This document shows positions 1 to 11,437 of a stretch of DNA of 64,000 nt, piece by piece. The translations under genes and the position numbers were made by a program. Below the pieces are notes generated by a model. It saw only the letters and a program-made list of their open reading frames with translations, searched no databases and was not told the DNA's origin. How positions within the stretch are numbered: the first letter of the stretch is position 1; each line of letters opens with the position of its first letter. The DNA comes from Crotophaga sulcirostris (taxonomy: Eukaryota; Chordata; Aves; Cuculiformes; Crotophagidae). The DNA lies in NCBI GenBank assembly GCA_013397455.1, contig VYZB01000918.1, positions 3,427 to 67,426 on the forward strand. The letters are read 5' to 3'.

Positions 1-902
1 CGACTCAAATACAGGCTTTTTAGTAAATAGATTGATTCCCCACTTTGTAAATTTGGTCTCTTAGTATTTCATAATAATCTTTTTTTTTTTTTTTCCAAAA
101 AGCAGATTTAAAGAAATGTTTTTAAAAAAGTCTACGCATAGAAAGGCATATGGGAAACATTCTAGACAGCTCTGAAAGTGCTGCCCTTCATGAATATCCT
201 GCAAAGAATTTAGATACATTTCAATACAAAACCTTAATACTGAGAAGCAAAGACAGAAAGCAAAATGACTTTATCCAAGGTCATTTGATGAGTCAGTAGG
301 AAAAGTTGGATTTGAGTTCAGTCAGTTTACATGAAATGTAGTTTACATAATTACAGTAGCTTCTTCTTCATCTCAGTGTTGCTGAGAGTTGTAGGAACTA
401 CAGGTTATGGGATTTTCCCTGCCCAGATTGCGCAGAAGGCAATTTGACAAAACTATAAAAGACAGATGGTAGCGTTATTATCCCAGTTCTCACCCACACA
501 GCCACTGATGGATACATCCTAGACAATTTCAATGTAAACCAGAGGTTTAACCCCTAATGTCTTTCAAAAAACTAATTTCAATTATTATTCCCTGGAGAAA
601 CCAGAACTTCTTGGTAAATCCAAGCATTTAGCCTATATTCTCCCATCTAATCTTAGTTAGTTTCTGCGAGAATGATGTAGCTCTTTTTACTCAGTCCTTA
701 GCAGAGTTTTGAGGAACAATATGAAAGCAAGAAAGTAAAGGACAGCCAGAAGATTTGCTGTACCAGGACAACACACACAACTTTCTCAGATTCATCACCT
801 CTTCATCTTAGGTTATGTGAACGTCTGCAGGGGTGGTGCTCATATTAAGCATTGAACCTCACATGAAAACTTTGGAATAGGTTAAATGTATTGAAGTAAG
901 AG
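1..902. other. Left-edge spacer, no gene seen
   Basis: AT-rich DNA with a T-run near 79-94. No beta-keratin core, splice module or convincing reading frame is visible. It probably forms part of the intron of the minus-strand gene whose first exon lies at 1219 and whose coding exon would be beyond base 1. Confidence 0.5.
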
Positions 903-1062
903 TCATAGAATCATGAAATATCTCAAGTTAGAAGGGACCCATAAAGATTATTGAGTCCAGCTCCCTGCTCATCTCAGGACTACCTAAAACTAAACCAGAT
1001 GATGAGGAGCATCATGCAGTTACTCCAAGGTCCAGTGTTGCTGACACCGAAAACTCCACTGG
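903..1062 (-). mobile_element. CR1 LINE fragment
   Basis: It starts with an atagaatcatgaaat-like CR1 3' terminus read on the minus strand, then the usual 'aagggacccataaagat' and 'gagtccagctccctgctc' blocks. The inner boundary is diffuse. Confidence 0.75.
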
Positions 1063-1218
1063 GGTCCATGTACCAAATAGGTGTATCCACCCCCCCAGAG
1101 CCAGCATTAGAACAAGGCAATGCAGACAGACTCAACAGAACGGATGGTGGGCATCAAATGAAGTGAAAGCTAGCAACAAAAAGCTACATTGATGGCAATA
1201 GAGAATAATCAGACTTAC

Positions 1219-1280
1219 CCAAGTCACCAAGAAGTCAAGGGAAGTGTTTGGAAGAGCTACGAGAGAGCAGAGCTTTTATA
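1219..1280 (-). promoter_or_regulatory. Orphan beta-keratin promoter and non-coding exon 1
   Basis: On the minus strand a TATAAAA box (1274-1280) is followed by a short pyrimidine-rich first exon containing CCCTTGACTTCTTGG. A consensus donor follows, with the exon ending at 1219 and GTAAGT starting at 1218. This is the same module as in the intact genes to the right; exon 1 of H and E carry nearly the same TTGACTTCTCC/CTGACTTCTCC string. No coding exon lies between here and base 1, so the reading frame is inferred to be off the left edge. Confidence 0.7.
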
Positions 1281-1618
1281 TCAGAGCTGCTGAAGGTACA
1301 AGATCAACATTGGTTGATTTCAAACACGTGTAACACGCTGAGATGATGAAATTGCTGTGTTTGTTATTGGAGTTTGAGTCCTTTCAAATTTGTTTGTAAT
1401 AGGACCTAAGCACTACTTTAGATTATAGACAATTCTTTCATCTTGTGTCTTGTTGGAGAAAATTAGTACCTGGCATCATTCCAGTCACTTCCTGGAAATT
1501 ACAACAGAAATTAGTAAGTCAGCTCTTCTTGTATCAACTTAACACCTGATGGGTGTCTCATGGGTTTATCAGAGTTTTAAACTGCTGTCATGGACAAGGT
1601 TTTTGTTTAAGTACAAAA

Positions 1619-1836
1619 AAAAAAGTTCTTTACTGTGAGGGTGGAGAGGCCCTGGCCCAGGTTGCCCAGAGAAGTGGTGGCTGCCCTATCCTTGGAGGTG
1701 TTCAAGCCCAGGTTGGATGGGACTTTGAGCCCCCTGATCCAGTGTGAGATGTCCCTGCCCATGGCAGGGTGTTGGAACTTGATGGGCTTTATGGTCTATT
1801 CCAACCCAAACTGTTCCATTATTCTATGATTCTATG
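1619..1836 (+). mobile_element. CR1 LINE 3' fragment
   Basis: 5'-truncated CR1 with the blocks 'gttgcccagagaagtggtgg' and 'ggatgggactttgagccccc', ending in the tandem ATTCTATG terminus. Confidence 0.92.
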
Positions 1837-3964
1837 TTGCCAGTGCAATGTTGGTACTTTAGAATATTTAGTAGGCATGAGGAAACCTAATCTTTTTTGG
1901 TACAAATGGATCCTCTGGTGCAAAAATTGAAATGTGGCAGAACTGTTTCAAATTATTGACTTTGATTCTCAGGAATTCATGAACTCCTGTAACACACTAT
2001 TATTGCTGCAACTCAGAAGCCCAGAACAGAGCTGAGCTGGCAGTTTTTCCAAACAGGGAACAATTATGAATTTCAAATGCACCATCCAAAACAAAAGCTG
2101 GTTCTTCCCTTGTTTACAGATGTTATTATTCTAATACTGCAGACTCTATGCCACAGATTATCTCTAAATTATGAGGTGGGTTTCTTAGCCTTTGAGGTGG
2201 TTAGATGTTTTCTTTGGATGATAATATTCTCAAGCTTCCAGGCAGCAAGTCTTTCAAACGCCGCACACTATCCACTAATGGTTTGAGTATGCATTCTTAC
2301 AATTAGATTAAAGGCATGTACCTGGATTTAGGTGTCTAGCAATTATGGAATGACATCACATTAAAATAGGTAAGTCAAAGTATTTGTGTCCTTGGTATAA
2401 TTATTTCATGGTGGAATAATGGGGATTTCTGCGTCTTCAGTTTTTTTTCAATGTAGAAGTATAAAATGAAATATGATATTTTTTAAAAATTGGTGTTTTG
2501 TAAGCTGTATAATCAGTGTAGCTTTATCATTTTCAGTTGCACATCAGAACACAAAAACTGAGGATGTGATTTTTTTCTCGTGTTGTTGCAGTTCTATCAA
2601 TGATCAGCCTTTATCCATGTAAATGATTTCTCTGTTGTGGCGTATATCCAGAAAGCTTTAGCAAGTTGCCACCAGTCACAGAATCAGAGAATCATAGAAC
2701 TGTTTGGCTTGGAAGGGACCTCAAAGCCCATCCAGTTCCCACAACACTGCCATGGGCAGGGGCACCTCCCACTGGATCAGGGGGCTCCAAGCTCCATCCA
2801 ACCTGGCCTTCAACACCTCCAGGGATGGGGCAGCCACCACTGCTCAGGGCAGCCTGGGCCAGTGTTTCACCACCCTCACAGCAAAACATTTCTTCCTAAG
2901 ATCTCATCTCAATCTCCCCTCTTTCAGCTGAAAATCATTCCCCCTCATCCTATCCCTGCATTTCCTGACAAAGAGTCCCTCCCCAGCTTTCCTGGAGCCC
3001 CTTTCAGTGCTGGAGGCTACTCTAAGGTCTCCCCGGAGTCTTCTCCAGGCTGAACAAGCCCAGCTCTCCCAGGCTGTCCTCGTATGTGAGCTGCTCCAGC
3101 CCTTGGATCATCTCCTTGTCTTCCTCTTGTCTCACTCAATTGTTGCTGTAATTTTTTACCTTAATCAGCCAGGGAAGTGTCCCTAAATTAACAGAAGGGA
3201 CCCAGGGTCCACCTCTAGCATTCCAGATTGGGCTGCAACATACGGCGAGAGAACCTACTTCAACAGTCTGATCAGCTTAACTACCTTCTGCTCAAAAACT
3301 CATTGGTCTTCTTCCATGGTTGTAGAACGATGGTCCAAAGGACTTGTCAGTGATTGAGAGGAGGATAGGGAGAATAATCCCGATCTGAATGCATAATGAA
3401 GAAAGCAAAAGGTATTTCCCCAAGTCCCTTGTTCGTTAGATAAGGCCAGCATTATGTTCAGGAGAAAAAGCCAAACAACGAAAACCCTTTAAGGACCACT
3501 GGATGGTTTCTAAGGTTTTCTTTGGGCCTAGTATTGCTCTCATATTAAGTAGCTGATAAAAATTATGACCCAAAGTTCCTCTAATAAACTCTACTTTATC
3601 TCTGATTATCTTACAACCTGGACTTAATGTAAAGATCTGTGCACATCAGGTGACGACAGCCACGCACTGAGCAACTGGGTTTTACCTTTAATAATGGAGA
3701 AGCTAAGGAATAGTGTTGTTATAATTCTTGTAACGCCAAGGATGTGAATGGGATGATAGCAGGAATTAATATGACATGTATGACATCTCAATTGAGATGA
3801 AAGAGGTTTCTGTGATGAAATGCACTTATCATATTTCATGAGACTTCAACAAATAAACGTCAGCAAAACTTTGAGGACCTACGTGTCATATTAGTTTTGG
3901 GTTTGCCCCAATTAAGCACATGCACAAATTGCACCTTAGGTGATCCCCATGATCTAGGGAACTG
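1837..3964. other. Spacer upstream of gene A
   Basis: Apart from the CR1 at 2678-3135, I see no gene. An AT-rich patch at 3848-3872 (AAATAAACG, then AGCAAAAC) sits about 95-115 bp upstream of the gene A TATA box, matching the position of the element shared by the cluster. Confidence 0.45.
2678..3135 (-). mobile_element. CR1 LINE 3' fragment
   Basis: Antisense CR1 starting with the catagaa terminus. It runs through 'gggacctcaaagcccatcc', the 'catttcttcctaagatctc' block and the 'tccaggctgaacaagccc' block. It is one of the longer copies here (about 460 bp). Confidence 0.93.
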
Positions 3965-4031
3965 TATAAAAACTCTCCCAAGCCAGGGTTCTTCATTCCG
4001 CCTTGCTTGCTCTCTTCTCCTCCACGAAAAG
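3965..4031 (+). promoter_or_regulatory. Promoter and non-coding exon 1 of gene A
   Basis: TATAAAA at 3965-3971 is followed about 25-30 bp later by a pyrimidine-rich exon (CTTGCTTGCTCTCTTCTCC) that ends at 4031 before a GTAATT donor at 4032. The intron runs to the TTGCAG acceptor at 5451-5456. Confidence 0.8.
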
Positions 4032-4773
4032 GTAATTATTACTCTATGTGATCTCTTTCCTAAAATTCAGGTATGTCTTTTCTGTTGGTTTTAGTTAAGG
4101 CCAGAATCATACATAAGTTTTCTAAGATTCTTAATGATGTTAGATTATTTTACCATGAATTTATGTTCTTATGATGTTGGTCACCTATGTATTTGAGTTT
4201 CAAATGGTAAAACTAAGTTTTCCAAAAGTTATCATTTCCTGTTAATACAAACTTGAGCTATCAAAGTAGCTCCCAAAACATCAGCCAAAGGCTTGTTCAA
4301 TCACTAGGAATTTTTTAAGGAGTTTGCATGTGACCTTTTGATATGAGTCTATGTATATGTATGTATTTGTTGAGGGGAGAGCCTTAATCAAAAACAATAC
4401 AGAAATATTGTCTAAAGAAGTCTTGGAAAGCAGAGATGAGACTAGGAAATGATAGCCTATCCTTAACATTGTTTGTGCTCTAATTGGGAGCTGGACTAGG
4501 TGAGCTCCTGAAGTCTCTCCTAATCTAATATTTTATTTATTTTAGCAGGGAAAAAAATGTTGACAGGATATACTGAGTCCTAGTCCTTCCAGGGGTTTTC
4601 TTTTAGACTGGATCAGATCCAATGGTGACAGTCTTCTGAAGAACCCGTATCCCAACATACTTATCTGCAGTAGAAGCCTAGCCCTAGTTTTCTGAGCATT
4701 GAAATTTCCAATTTGGTGAGATCAGGCGAATAATCTTGTCACCCACCTTCTACCGTCAATCTACTTTATAAGT

Positions 4774-4898
4774 CCTTCAGAAGTGGTGGATACTCCATCC
4801 CTGGAGGTGTTCAAGACCAGGTTCGCTAGGGGTTTGGTCAACCTGACCTGGTGGAAGGTGTTCCTGCAACCCAAACCATTCTATGATTCTATGATTCA
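4774..4898 (+). mobile_element. CR1 fragment in the intron of gene A
   Basis: Short 3' CR1 piece with 'ccatccctggaggtgttcaa' and a terminal ATTCTATGATTCTATGATTC repeat. It is in the sense orientation relative to gene A. Confidence 0.9.
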
Positions 4899-5476
4899 GG
4901 GCCAGGAATGCCTTATTTAATCCATGTTTATAGCAGACACAGCATAATGGAACCATGATTTTAGCTATTGATTCTGGAAGCACGTTATGAGTCAATATGC
5001 TAAAGTCATCCTTCTAGCTACCCATTAATTTACCACATGAGATTTGCTGGTTGTCACGTTACACTGCTTTGGTTTTGCTAGTGTAAAACAAGCATGAAGT
5101 GACCTTTTAGACACGGGCATTGTAAGAGTGGCTACAAAGTACAGTAGAAGTAATTTGTAAGGAAAAGTGTTGGATAACATTTTTGCAGTTGTTAACACTG
5201 GTGTAGAAAAAAGAACTATTTCTTTAAAGAAATGAAACATAAGAAACTAGGAATGAGGCCATAGAAGAGGTGACTGTACGAATTACATAATGTTGATTTC
5301 CAAAGAGAGAGAGATGTTGTATGAAAAATACTTAAAAGAGGGAAGGACAATCAAGACCCGAAAGATAAAGCCATTATTCTTGTCCATGTGTCCAACTTTC
5401 AGACTCTTTACCCATTGAATTTGTGCCTTGCATTCAATCATTAGCGTGTGTTGCAGCTTACCTCCATCCCTGCAAG

Positions 5477-5968
5477 ATGTCTTGCTACGACCTGTGCTCC
5501 CCCTCTGCCTGCGGCGTCGCCCGCCCCCAGCCCCTCGCTGACAGCTGCAACGAGCCCTGCGTCCGCCAGTGCCCTGACTCCACCACTGTGATCCAGCCTC
5601 CTCCAGTCGTCGTCACCTTCCCTGGCCCCATCCTCAGCAACTTCCCCCAGAATGCAGTTGTGGGATCTGCTGGAGCACCCGTCCTTGGGGCCTCTGTGGC
5701 CTCTGGGGGCCTGTGGGGCTCTGGTGGCTATGGTTCCCTGGGCTATGGGGGCCTGTATGGCTATGGGGGCTACGGGGGTCTGTATGGCTATGGGGGCTAT
5801 GGCTACGGGGGCTATGGCTACGGGGGCTATGGGGGTCTGTGTGGCTATGGGGGCTCCCTGGGTTACAGGGGCCTGTATGGCTATGGTAGACCCTACGGTG
5901 CTGGCTATTGCAGCCCTTACTCCTACTGGTCTGGCAGGTACAACCGTGGCATCTGCGGGCCCTGCTAA
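5477..5968 (+). CDS. Gene A: scale-type beta-keratin (corneous beta-protein)
   Basis: Structural protein of the cornified epidermis, 163 residues, entirely in exon 2. The start is MSCYDLC at 5477: the acceptor TTGCAG ends at 5456, leaving a 20-nt leader as in its paralogues, and the upstream in-frame ATG at 5423 lies in the intron. The N-terminus is Cys-rich. Residues about 26-59 hold the beta-sheet core ([31 protein letters not shown]), which in this family forms the 3.4-nm filament. Residues about 78-140 are Gly-Tyr repeats ([12 protein letters not shown] units), and the chain ends CGPC. A Cys at 122 interrupts the Gly-Tyr tract. MSCYDLC plus the Gly-Tyr tail is typical of avian scale keratins. 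That assignment rests on remembered family features, whereas beta-keratin identity is plain from the sequence. Long antisense frames over this exon are GC-rich shadows. Confidence 0.96.
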   Translation: MSCYDLCSPSACGVARPQPLADSCNEPCVRQCPDSTTVIQPPPVVVTFPGPILSNFPQNAVVGSAGAPVLGASVASGGLWGSGGYGSLGYGGLYGYGGYGGLYGYGGYGYGGYGYGGYGGLCGYGGSLGYRGLYGYGRPYGAGYCSPYSYWSGRYNRGICGPC

Positions 5969-6288
5969 ACAGAATAGGAAAATCCAATGAAAAATGTTCG
6001 CGTGAAAAACAAAACGCAGATTCACTTCTGAGCAGATGAGTGACAGCTTTGTGAAAGCATTCACAAGTCCTGTTCAATGCAGCGTTTTCTGCACACCTCT
6101 CCTTTTTTTCCTTTTGAATTCTTTCCTGATATGTTCACGGGTTTAATTCCTTGTTATCTTCTACTTTATCATACTTGTTACTGAATGCAATGAAACATTT
6201 AAGAGCATCTTTCAAAATGCACTTGACTTTGTTACATCTCGGATATATGTTCTCGATACTGCAATACATTTTTGGTCTTTTCATTCTC

Positions 6289-6294
6289 ATTAAA
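6289..6294 (+). other. Poly(A) signal of gene A
   Basis: ATTAAA followed by TTCTATTGCATCA, the 3'-end module shared by the cluster. It implies a 3' UTR of about 330 nt. Confidence 0.8.
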
Positions 6295-6659
6295 ATTCTA
6301 TTGCATCATTGAAAATAAGTGTGTTGTGGTTTTGTGTCCTCATCCATCCTGAATTTGCCAGCTTTTGTGGATTAAACTACCTGTTATATGTACAGCTGTG
6401 ATAACACTGTGCAAGCCCTGCCCACATAGTGAAAGTCTCCATGAGGAGCCCTTGTTAGACCAGTTTCCCCACTGAATTGCAACAACATGGTCACAGCGTG
6501 CTGGCCGTAGATGAACAGCAACCTTCTCTACACAGAACTTCATTAAACTCTTTACTCTTGAGCTTGTGAGACAGCTCTTTGAACTAAAAGTGACTTTTCA
6601 TACTCGGAAAGTTCAGTTCTTCCTTATTCCACTGCACACTTCTAACACAACGTCATATG

Positions 6660-6957
6660 GAAACCTCCTGAAATGAGGTTGCAGCGAAATGTGTTGGTCT
6701 TTTCTCCCAAGTAACAAGTGATAGGACAAGAGGAAATGGACTCAAGTTGTGCCAGGGGAGATTTAGATGGGATATTAGGAAAAATTCCTTCACTGACAGA
6801 GTGGTGAAGCATTGGAAGAGGCTGCCCAGGGCAGTGGTGGAGTCCTCATCCCTGGAGGTGTTCAAAAACCTGTAGCCATGGGGTGGCTTAGTCAACATGG
6901 TTGTGGTGGACTTGATGATCTTAAAGGTCTTTTCCAGCCTTAATGATTCTGCGATTT
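6660..6957 (+). mobile_element. CR1 LINE 3' fragment
   Basis: Sense CR1 of the type with 'gtaacaagtgataggacaag' and 'ggtggacttgatgatcttaa', ending near ATGATTCTGCGATTTT. Confidence 0.93.
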
Positions 6958-7134
6958 TACGTAAGTAGTTTCACCACCACGGCCCTTAACGGTTGATTGG
7001 TGGTTGATATTAAATGAATTTCCCATTCTGTGTATCTCTAGCACAGACCAGCTTAGATCCATGCTATTAAATTGTCTGGATGGCTGTGTGCAGTGACACT
7101 TCAAAACCACAATAAGGACCATTTGCATAATTTC

Positions 7135-7188
7135 ACAGTATATCTAATTGAGTTCCTGGGTACAGTATATCTAATTGAGTTCCTGGGT
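7135..7188. repeat. Perfect 27-bp tandem duplication
   Basis: Two identical copies (7135-7161 and 7162-7188) of a unit beginning ACAGTATATC and ending CCTGGGT. Confidence 0.95.
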
Positions 7189-8751
7189 TTGGGACTTCTT
7201 TGGCTCATTTTAAACTATGAATTCATTAAATATAAATAGAATTTATATAAATATTATGTTGGTAGCCTGAAAACTAATGAAAACAGTGCACCATACCTGA
7301 CATATCTATTTAGGTTATCAGTAAAGCATGTAACCATGTCCTGATTCAAGCAGATGTTTATCTTGCAAGATAGCTTTCTTTATGTGGTTCAGCTGCCAAA
7401 AAGATCTTAGGCTACATATTTTACTACAGCGAGAAGTACAGTGAAGCATAACATGACAGCATTCAGAGAACAGAAACTGAAGACAGGTTCTGAAGAAAGG
7501 CAAGGGCTTCTGAGTGTGCGTGCTCTGCTTGCTGTAACTGAACAGTCCTTACAGCACAATTTTCAGCATTCACTACCTAAAAAGTAATCTGTCAATCTTC
7601 TTTTTATTTAGAAAAGTGTTGATGGAAGTTTCATGATGGAAAAATATAGAAGGCCACAGGCTTCCTCAGACAAATGGTTGCTCTTACTCTAGACTTTCAC
7701 CCTAATAAAAGCCAGTTCCACATGGTCTGGAGTTTAATGTGAAAATCCTGTTGCTTTGCATTATGTCCCAAGGCTCCCTGAATTCCTAACACCCTGCAGG
7801 ACTTTTTTTCAGTTAGCAGGGGAGCTTTGCTTACATCCCTTTTGAGCTTTGGTTTTCATTTAGACAAACTAATTTGAAGCAGCAGCTGGAATACCAAGTA
7901 ATGATGTATCAAAAGGACACATCCTGTGTTTAAAGTGGCTGAGGTCTTTGTGGTGGAAGAGTACAGAGCGGTTTGTGGGACTACAGTCTGGTGTGTCGGT
8001 ACCTGTTTAGCAGATCATGACCCAGAGACTTGAACTGGTGGAGCACTGACAGCTCGTATATAACATGTTGTGGAAAACACCAGCTTAGCCCTTAAAAACT
8101 GCATACAACATTGCTTCCTAATAGACAATGAAAGAGGACTAATTATATTTACAGAAAAACAGATTTATATCTAGAAAACAGCTGGTTCTGTGAAGGAGAA
8201 GGCTGCAAGAGAAGTAAATGCAAGGAGGTTTTGAGAAGGGACTTTGTATATAATTTCCTCAAACTGCCTGAAGGACCTGAGACTCCCATCAACACCAACA
8301 CATAGTTTATCACACATGGTTCACCTCAAAATGACGAAACCGTTTTGCTCAATATTTATGTTTATTACTTGATTCAGATTCTCACGCTGCAAGAAATGCA
8401 AATTACCAAACAAATATTTCTTTCATCTTAGCACTTAATTGGCAAGATTCATTCCTGGTAACATTCCATTAAATACATTAGAATGACAGGAGGAGTTATG
8501 CTGGCTTCATTATTTACCTCTTCTTTTTATTGGCTGACATAATGGTGGTGGTTCAAATGTTAGTCATAATTGCCATCTGCTTTCGTATGCAGCTTTGCTT
8601 TGCATTCTTCCTTACCCCTGCTAGATAAAGCATAATAGACACAAAACACAGTGTCTTTCTTGTGAAGTCAGCAACACTTATGTGAAGTTAAAGTTCACAC
8701 TGGGACAGGATCATCATGCAGCATTTCAGGGGGAAAAATCAAAAGATGCAC

Positions 8752-8888
8752 TGCAAAGTGGCTGAGTCCCCATCCCTGGAGGTATTTAATAGCCAGGTAG
8801 ATGAGGGGCTGAGAGATATGGTTTAGTAGTGGATAGGTATGGTTGGACTCGATGATCTCAAAGGTTTTTCCAACCAAATGATTCTATG
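8752..8888 (+). mobile_element. CR1 LINE 3' fragment
   Basis: Contains 'ccatccctggaggtatttaa', 'gttggactcgatgatctcaa' and a terminal ATGATTCTATGG. Confidence 0.9.
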
Positions 8889-9194
8889 GAAGTACTCTTT
8901 CAAATCACCCAGACACATGCCTTGTCTCCCAGCCTACCCACTTGCTCACTTTCTTCTCATTTTAGAGGTATACTCATTGATCACAATGAAGGAAATCAGT
9001 TCCTTATCCAGATTACAGGCAACTTTTGAAATATATTCTTTTAGGAAGCTGAGCATGTGGCCAAAACACAGGCAAAAAGATAAACAGCTCACAGTTAATC
9101 TAGGAAAGTCCTATGAAAAGCTCTTGAATCATGACGATGGAGGGAGACATTGCAGATCTTTGTGCAACAGACACTGAAGGGGATGTGTAAGTGT

Positions 9195-9265
9195 TGAGTT
9201 ATAGGTTGGACTCAATGATCTCAGAGGTCCTTTCCAACCTTATAATACTGTGGTACTGTCATGCT
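9195..9265 (+). mobile_element. Very short CR1 3' end
   Basis: Only the last 70 bp or so remain: 'ggttggactcaatgatctca', 'gaggtcctttccaacctt' and the TAATACTGTGGTACTG terminus seen in several other copies here. Confidence 0.85.
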
Positions 9266-10189
9266 GTGAATTAATACAACATCAGCTTATACACAAGCAT
9301 AAAGGAAGGAAAACCTAAATTCTACTATAAAATCAACTCAAATCTTAAGGTTAGAAATCATGAGCTTGTAAAGGGAACAGTAAGAGTATGCTTGACAAGC
9401 ACAATTTAAAAATTATATTTCAAAATGCTGGGCTGCTTGAGTCCAACCGCATACTTGTAATACAATAATGACACACCAGTTAATGTGTAAACCACTAAGG
9501 AGGGTTTGGGAAGTGCTTAAAAACACACACAAAAAGTATTTGCACATCCTTTGTAAGTATTATTGCTCCTGTGATCCCCTACGGCTATTTCGAATACTGG
9601 AAAAAGCAATTTCATAATTTAAGTATGACTTTTGGTAGAAATGTTGCTGCGTTTGTTATTTTGGTTGTTTAACAAACAACCAGTCCATTGGCAAATAAGG
9701 AAATCTGGGGGAAAATGGGTGCAACTCTTCTCATCAAATCTCCCCTGTTTAAAAGCTGGGTGTTTCAGTTGAACTTGTTGTTTGTCTCCATAGCCAATGG
9801 AAGCAAAATTGTTATGTTTTGAGGGTGATACCAATTCTGGTAAGGTAAGCATCTGAGATGGGATGAATCGGCTTGCAGAAATTCTTGCCCCTCCCCACTA
9901 AGTACTGGGGAAGCCTTAGTAATATCAGTGACAAAGCACTTGACATCATGGCAGCCAAAACTGGGCTCTGTGACAGTACGCACTCTGCAGGCAACGTCCT
10001 GATAATCAGGACAGAAGGAAGATAAACCAGAAATTCCATTGTTGCAATAATTATTCCAACTGTTCCTCAGATAATTCTATTACTTTTCCTGCCACTTACC
10101 CAATAAATCTGGGAAGGAAGCACTCAAAAATTGTTTCTGTGGCACCCTCCACTGAAATTTTGGTTCAAATCCTTTGTAAGGTGAAGGAA

Positions 10190-10475
10190 TAGAATCATAG
10201 AATCAGAATCACTGAGGCTGGAAAAGACATCTAAGCTCATCCAGGCCAACTGTCAGACCAACCTCATCATGCCTACTAAACCAAGTCCTGATGTGCCGTG
10301 ACCACAAGTTTTTAAATACTTGCAGAGAGATTCCATCACTGCACTGGGAAGTCTCTCCCAGTGCTTCACCATTCTTTTGGTCAAGCATTTGTTTCTAATA
10401 TCCAATCTAAATCTCCCCTGATACAAATTGAGGCCATTTCTTGTAGTCCTATCCCTTGTTACTTTGGGGTAAATG
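10190..10475 (-). mobile_element. CR1 LINE 3' fragment
   Basis: Antisense copy starting with atagaatcatagaatcag, then 'gctggaaaagacatctaag' and the block resembling the 'catgcctactaaacc' subfamily. Confidence 0.92.
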
Positions 10476-10604
10476 ACTCCCATTCTCATAAAGAGTGGTT
10501 CTCCTCTGAACAAAAAGAAAGAGAAGGTACAGACAGAATGAATGCAGTGGTGGACAAACATACAATTTCACAAAGAAATGTCAATACAGAGTAGCTTGTA
10601 ACTA

Positions 10605-10885
10605 ACAGAGAGTGTGAGGATAGGACAAGGGGGAATGGTTTTCAGCTGAAAGAGGGGAGATGGCGATGAGTTATTAGGATGAAATATTTTGCTGTGAGGG
10701 TAGGAAAGCAGTGGCCCAGGTTGCCCAGAGAAGTGGTGGCTGCCCCGTCCCTGGAGGTGTTCAAGGCTCGGTTGGATGGGCCTCTGTGTCCTCTGATGCA
10801 GTGGGAGATGTCCCTGCCCAGGGCAGGGGGTTAGAACTGGATGGGCTTTGAGGTCTCTTCTAACCCAACCCTTCTGTGGTTGCCC
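10605..10885 (+). mobile_element. CR1 LINE 3' fragment
   Basis: Sense copy with 'aggttgcccagagaagtggt', 'ccctggaggtgttcaagg' and 'gatgtccctgcccagggca'. The terminal ATTCTATG units are degraded. Confidence 0.92.
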
Positions 10886-11372
10886 ACGAGTGTACGACCT
10901 TTCTCCTGTTTCATGGCTGTGGGTGGGAAAAGATAAGAAGGTGTCTTCCACCCCACTGAACATTTCATTGCAAAATTTGTGAGTACATTGGATTGCAGCC
11001 TAGATCTAAAGCACCTACATAAAAACATGTGTATGACAGCAGGTTATAGGTCTGATTAAAATCATTATGGGCAGTTAATGAAGGAAGTGCTAAATAAATA
11101 GAACCTGTTTAGTTCTTCCACCAACGCCAGTGAGCAGGGTGGAATGATACCAGTGATGAATCTTGTCAATTAGGCTTCAAGATGAAAGAGAGCTGGGAGC
11201 TGGAATGTGCAGATCATGCTATTCAGAGATTTAGGATGATTTTGCAAACAACAAACTAAAACAGTTTCGTCACTTTGGGAAATTAAATGCACTTCAGATT
11301 TGGGCTGGTTGGTGATTATGAGCTCATGGGTAGAGTATGCCTCAGCGCCCCCCCAGGCAATCTGAAGCACCC

Positions 11373-11437
11373 TATAAAAAGAGTGAGAGTGCAGATCCAC
11401 TCCATCTCCCTCTCTAGCACCATCTCCTCTACATCAG
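11373..11437 (+). promoter_or_regulatory. Promoter and non-coding exon 1 of gene B
   Basis: TATAAAAA at 11373-11380 is followed by a pyrimidine-rich exon (TCCATCTCCCTCTCTAGC) ending CATCAG at 11437 with a perfect GTAAGT donor at 11438. An AT-rich block with TTTGCAAACAACAAAC at 11241-11256 lies about 115-130 bp upstream. Confidence 0.85.

Larger units (their letters stand above)
6310..11372. other. Spacer between genes A and B
   Basis: Five CR1 pieces and a perfect 27-bp tandem duplication at 7135-7188 are listed separately. The rest (notably 7190-8750 and 8890-10180) shows no keratin core, no splice module and no reading frame that I would defend. Confidence 0.5.

Noticed and set aside
453..459. 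TATAAAA on the plus strand near the left edge
   Set aside because: No pyrimidine-rich exon or GTAAGT donor follows, unlike the promoters of the cluster.
5423..5476. Upstream in-frame ATG codons as the starts of genes A, B, C, E, F, H and K
   Set aside because: They lie before the CAG acceptors. The shared 20-24 nt exon 2 leader places the true starts at the MSC, MSS or MSY codons.
5441..6077. Two long minus-strand frames (207 and 147 codons) across gene A
   Set aside because: They mirror the GC-rich repetitive coding exon of A on the opposite strand, have low-complexity translations and no start or splice context.
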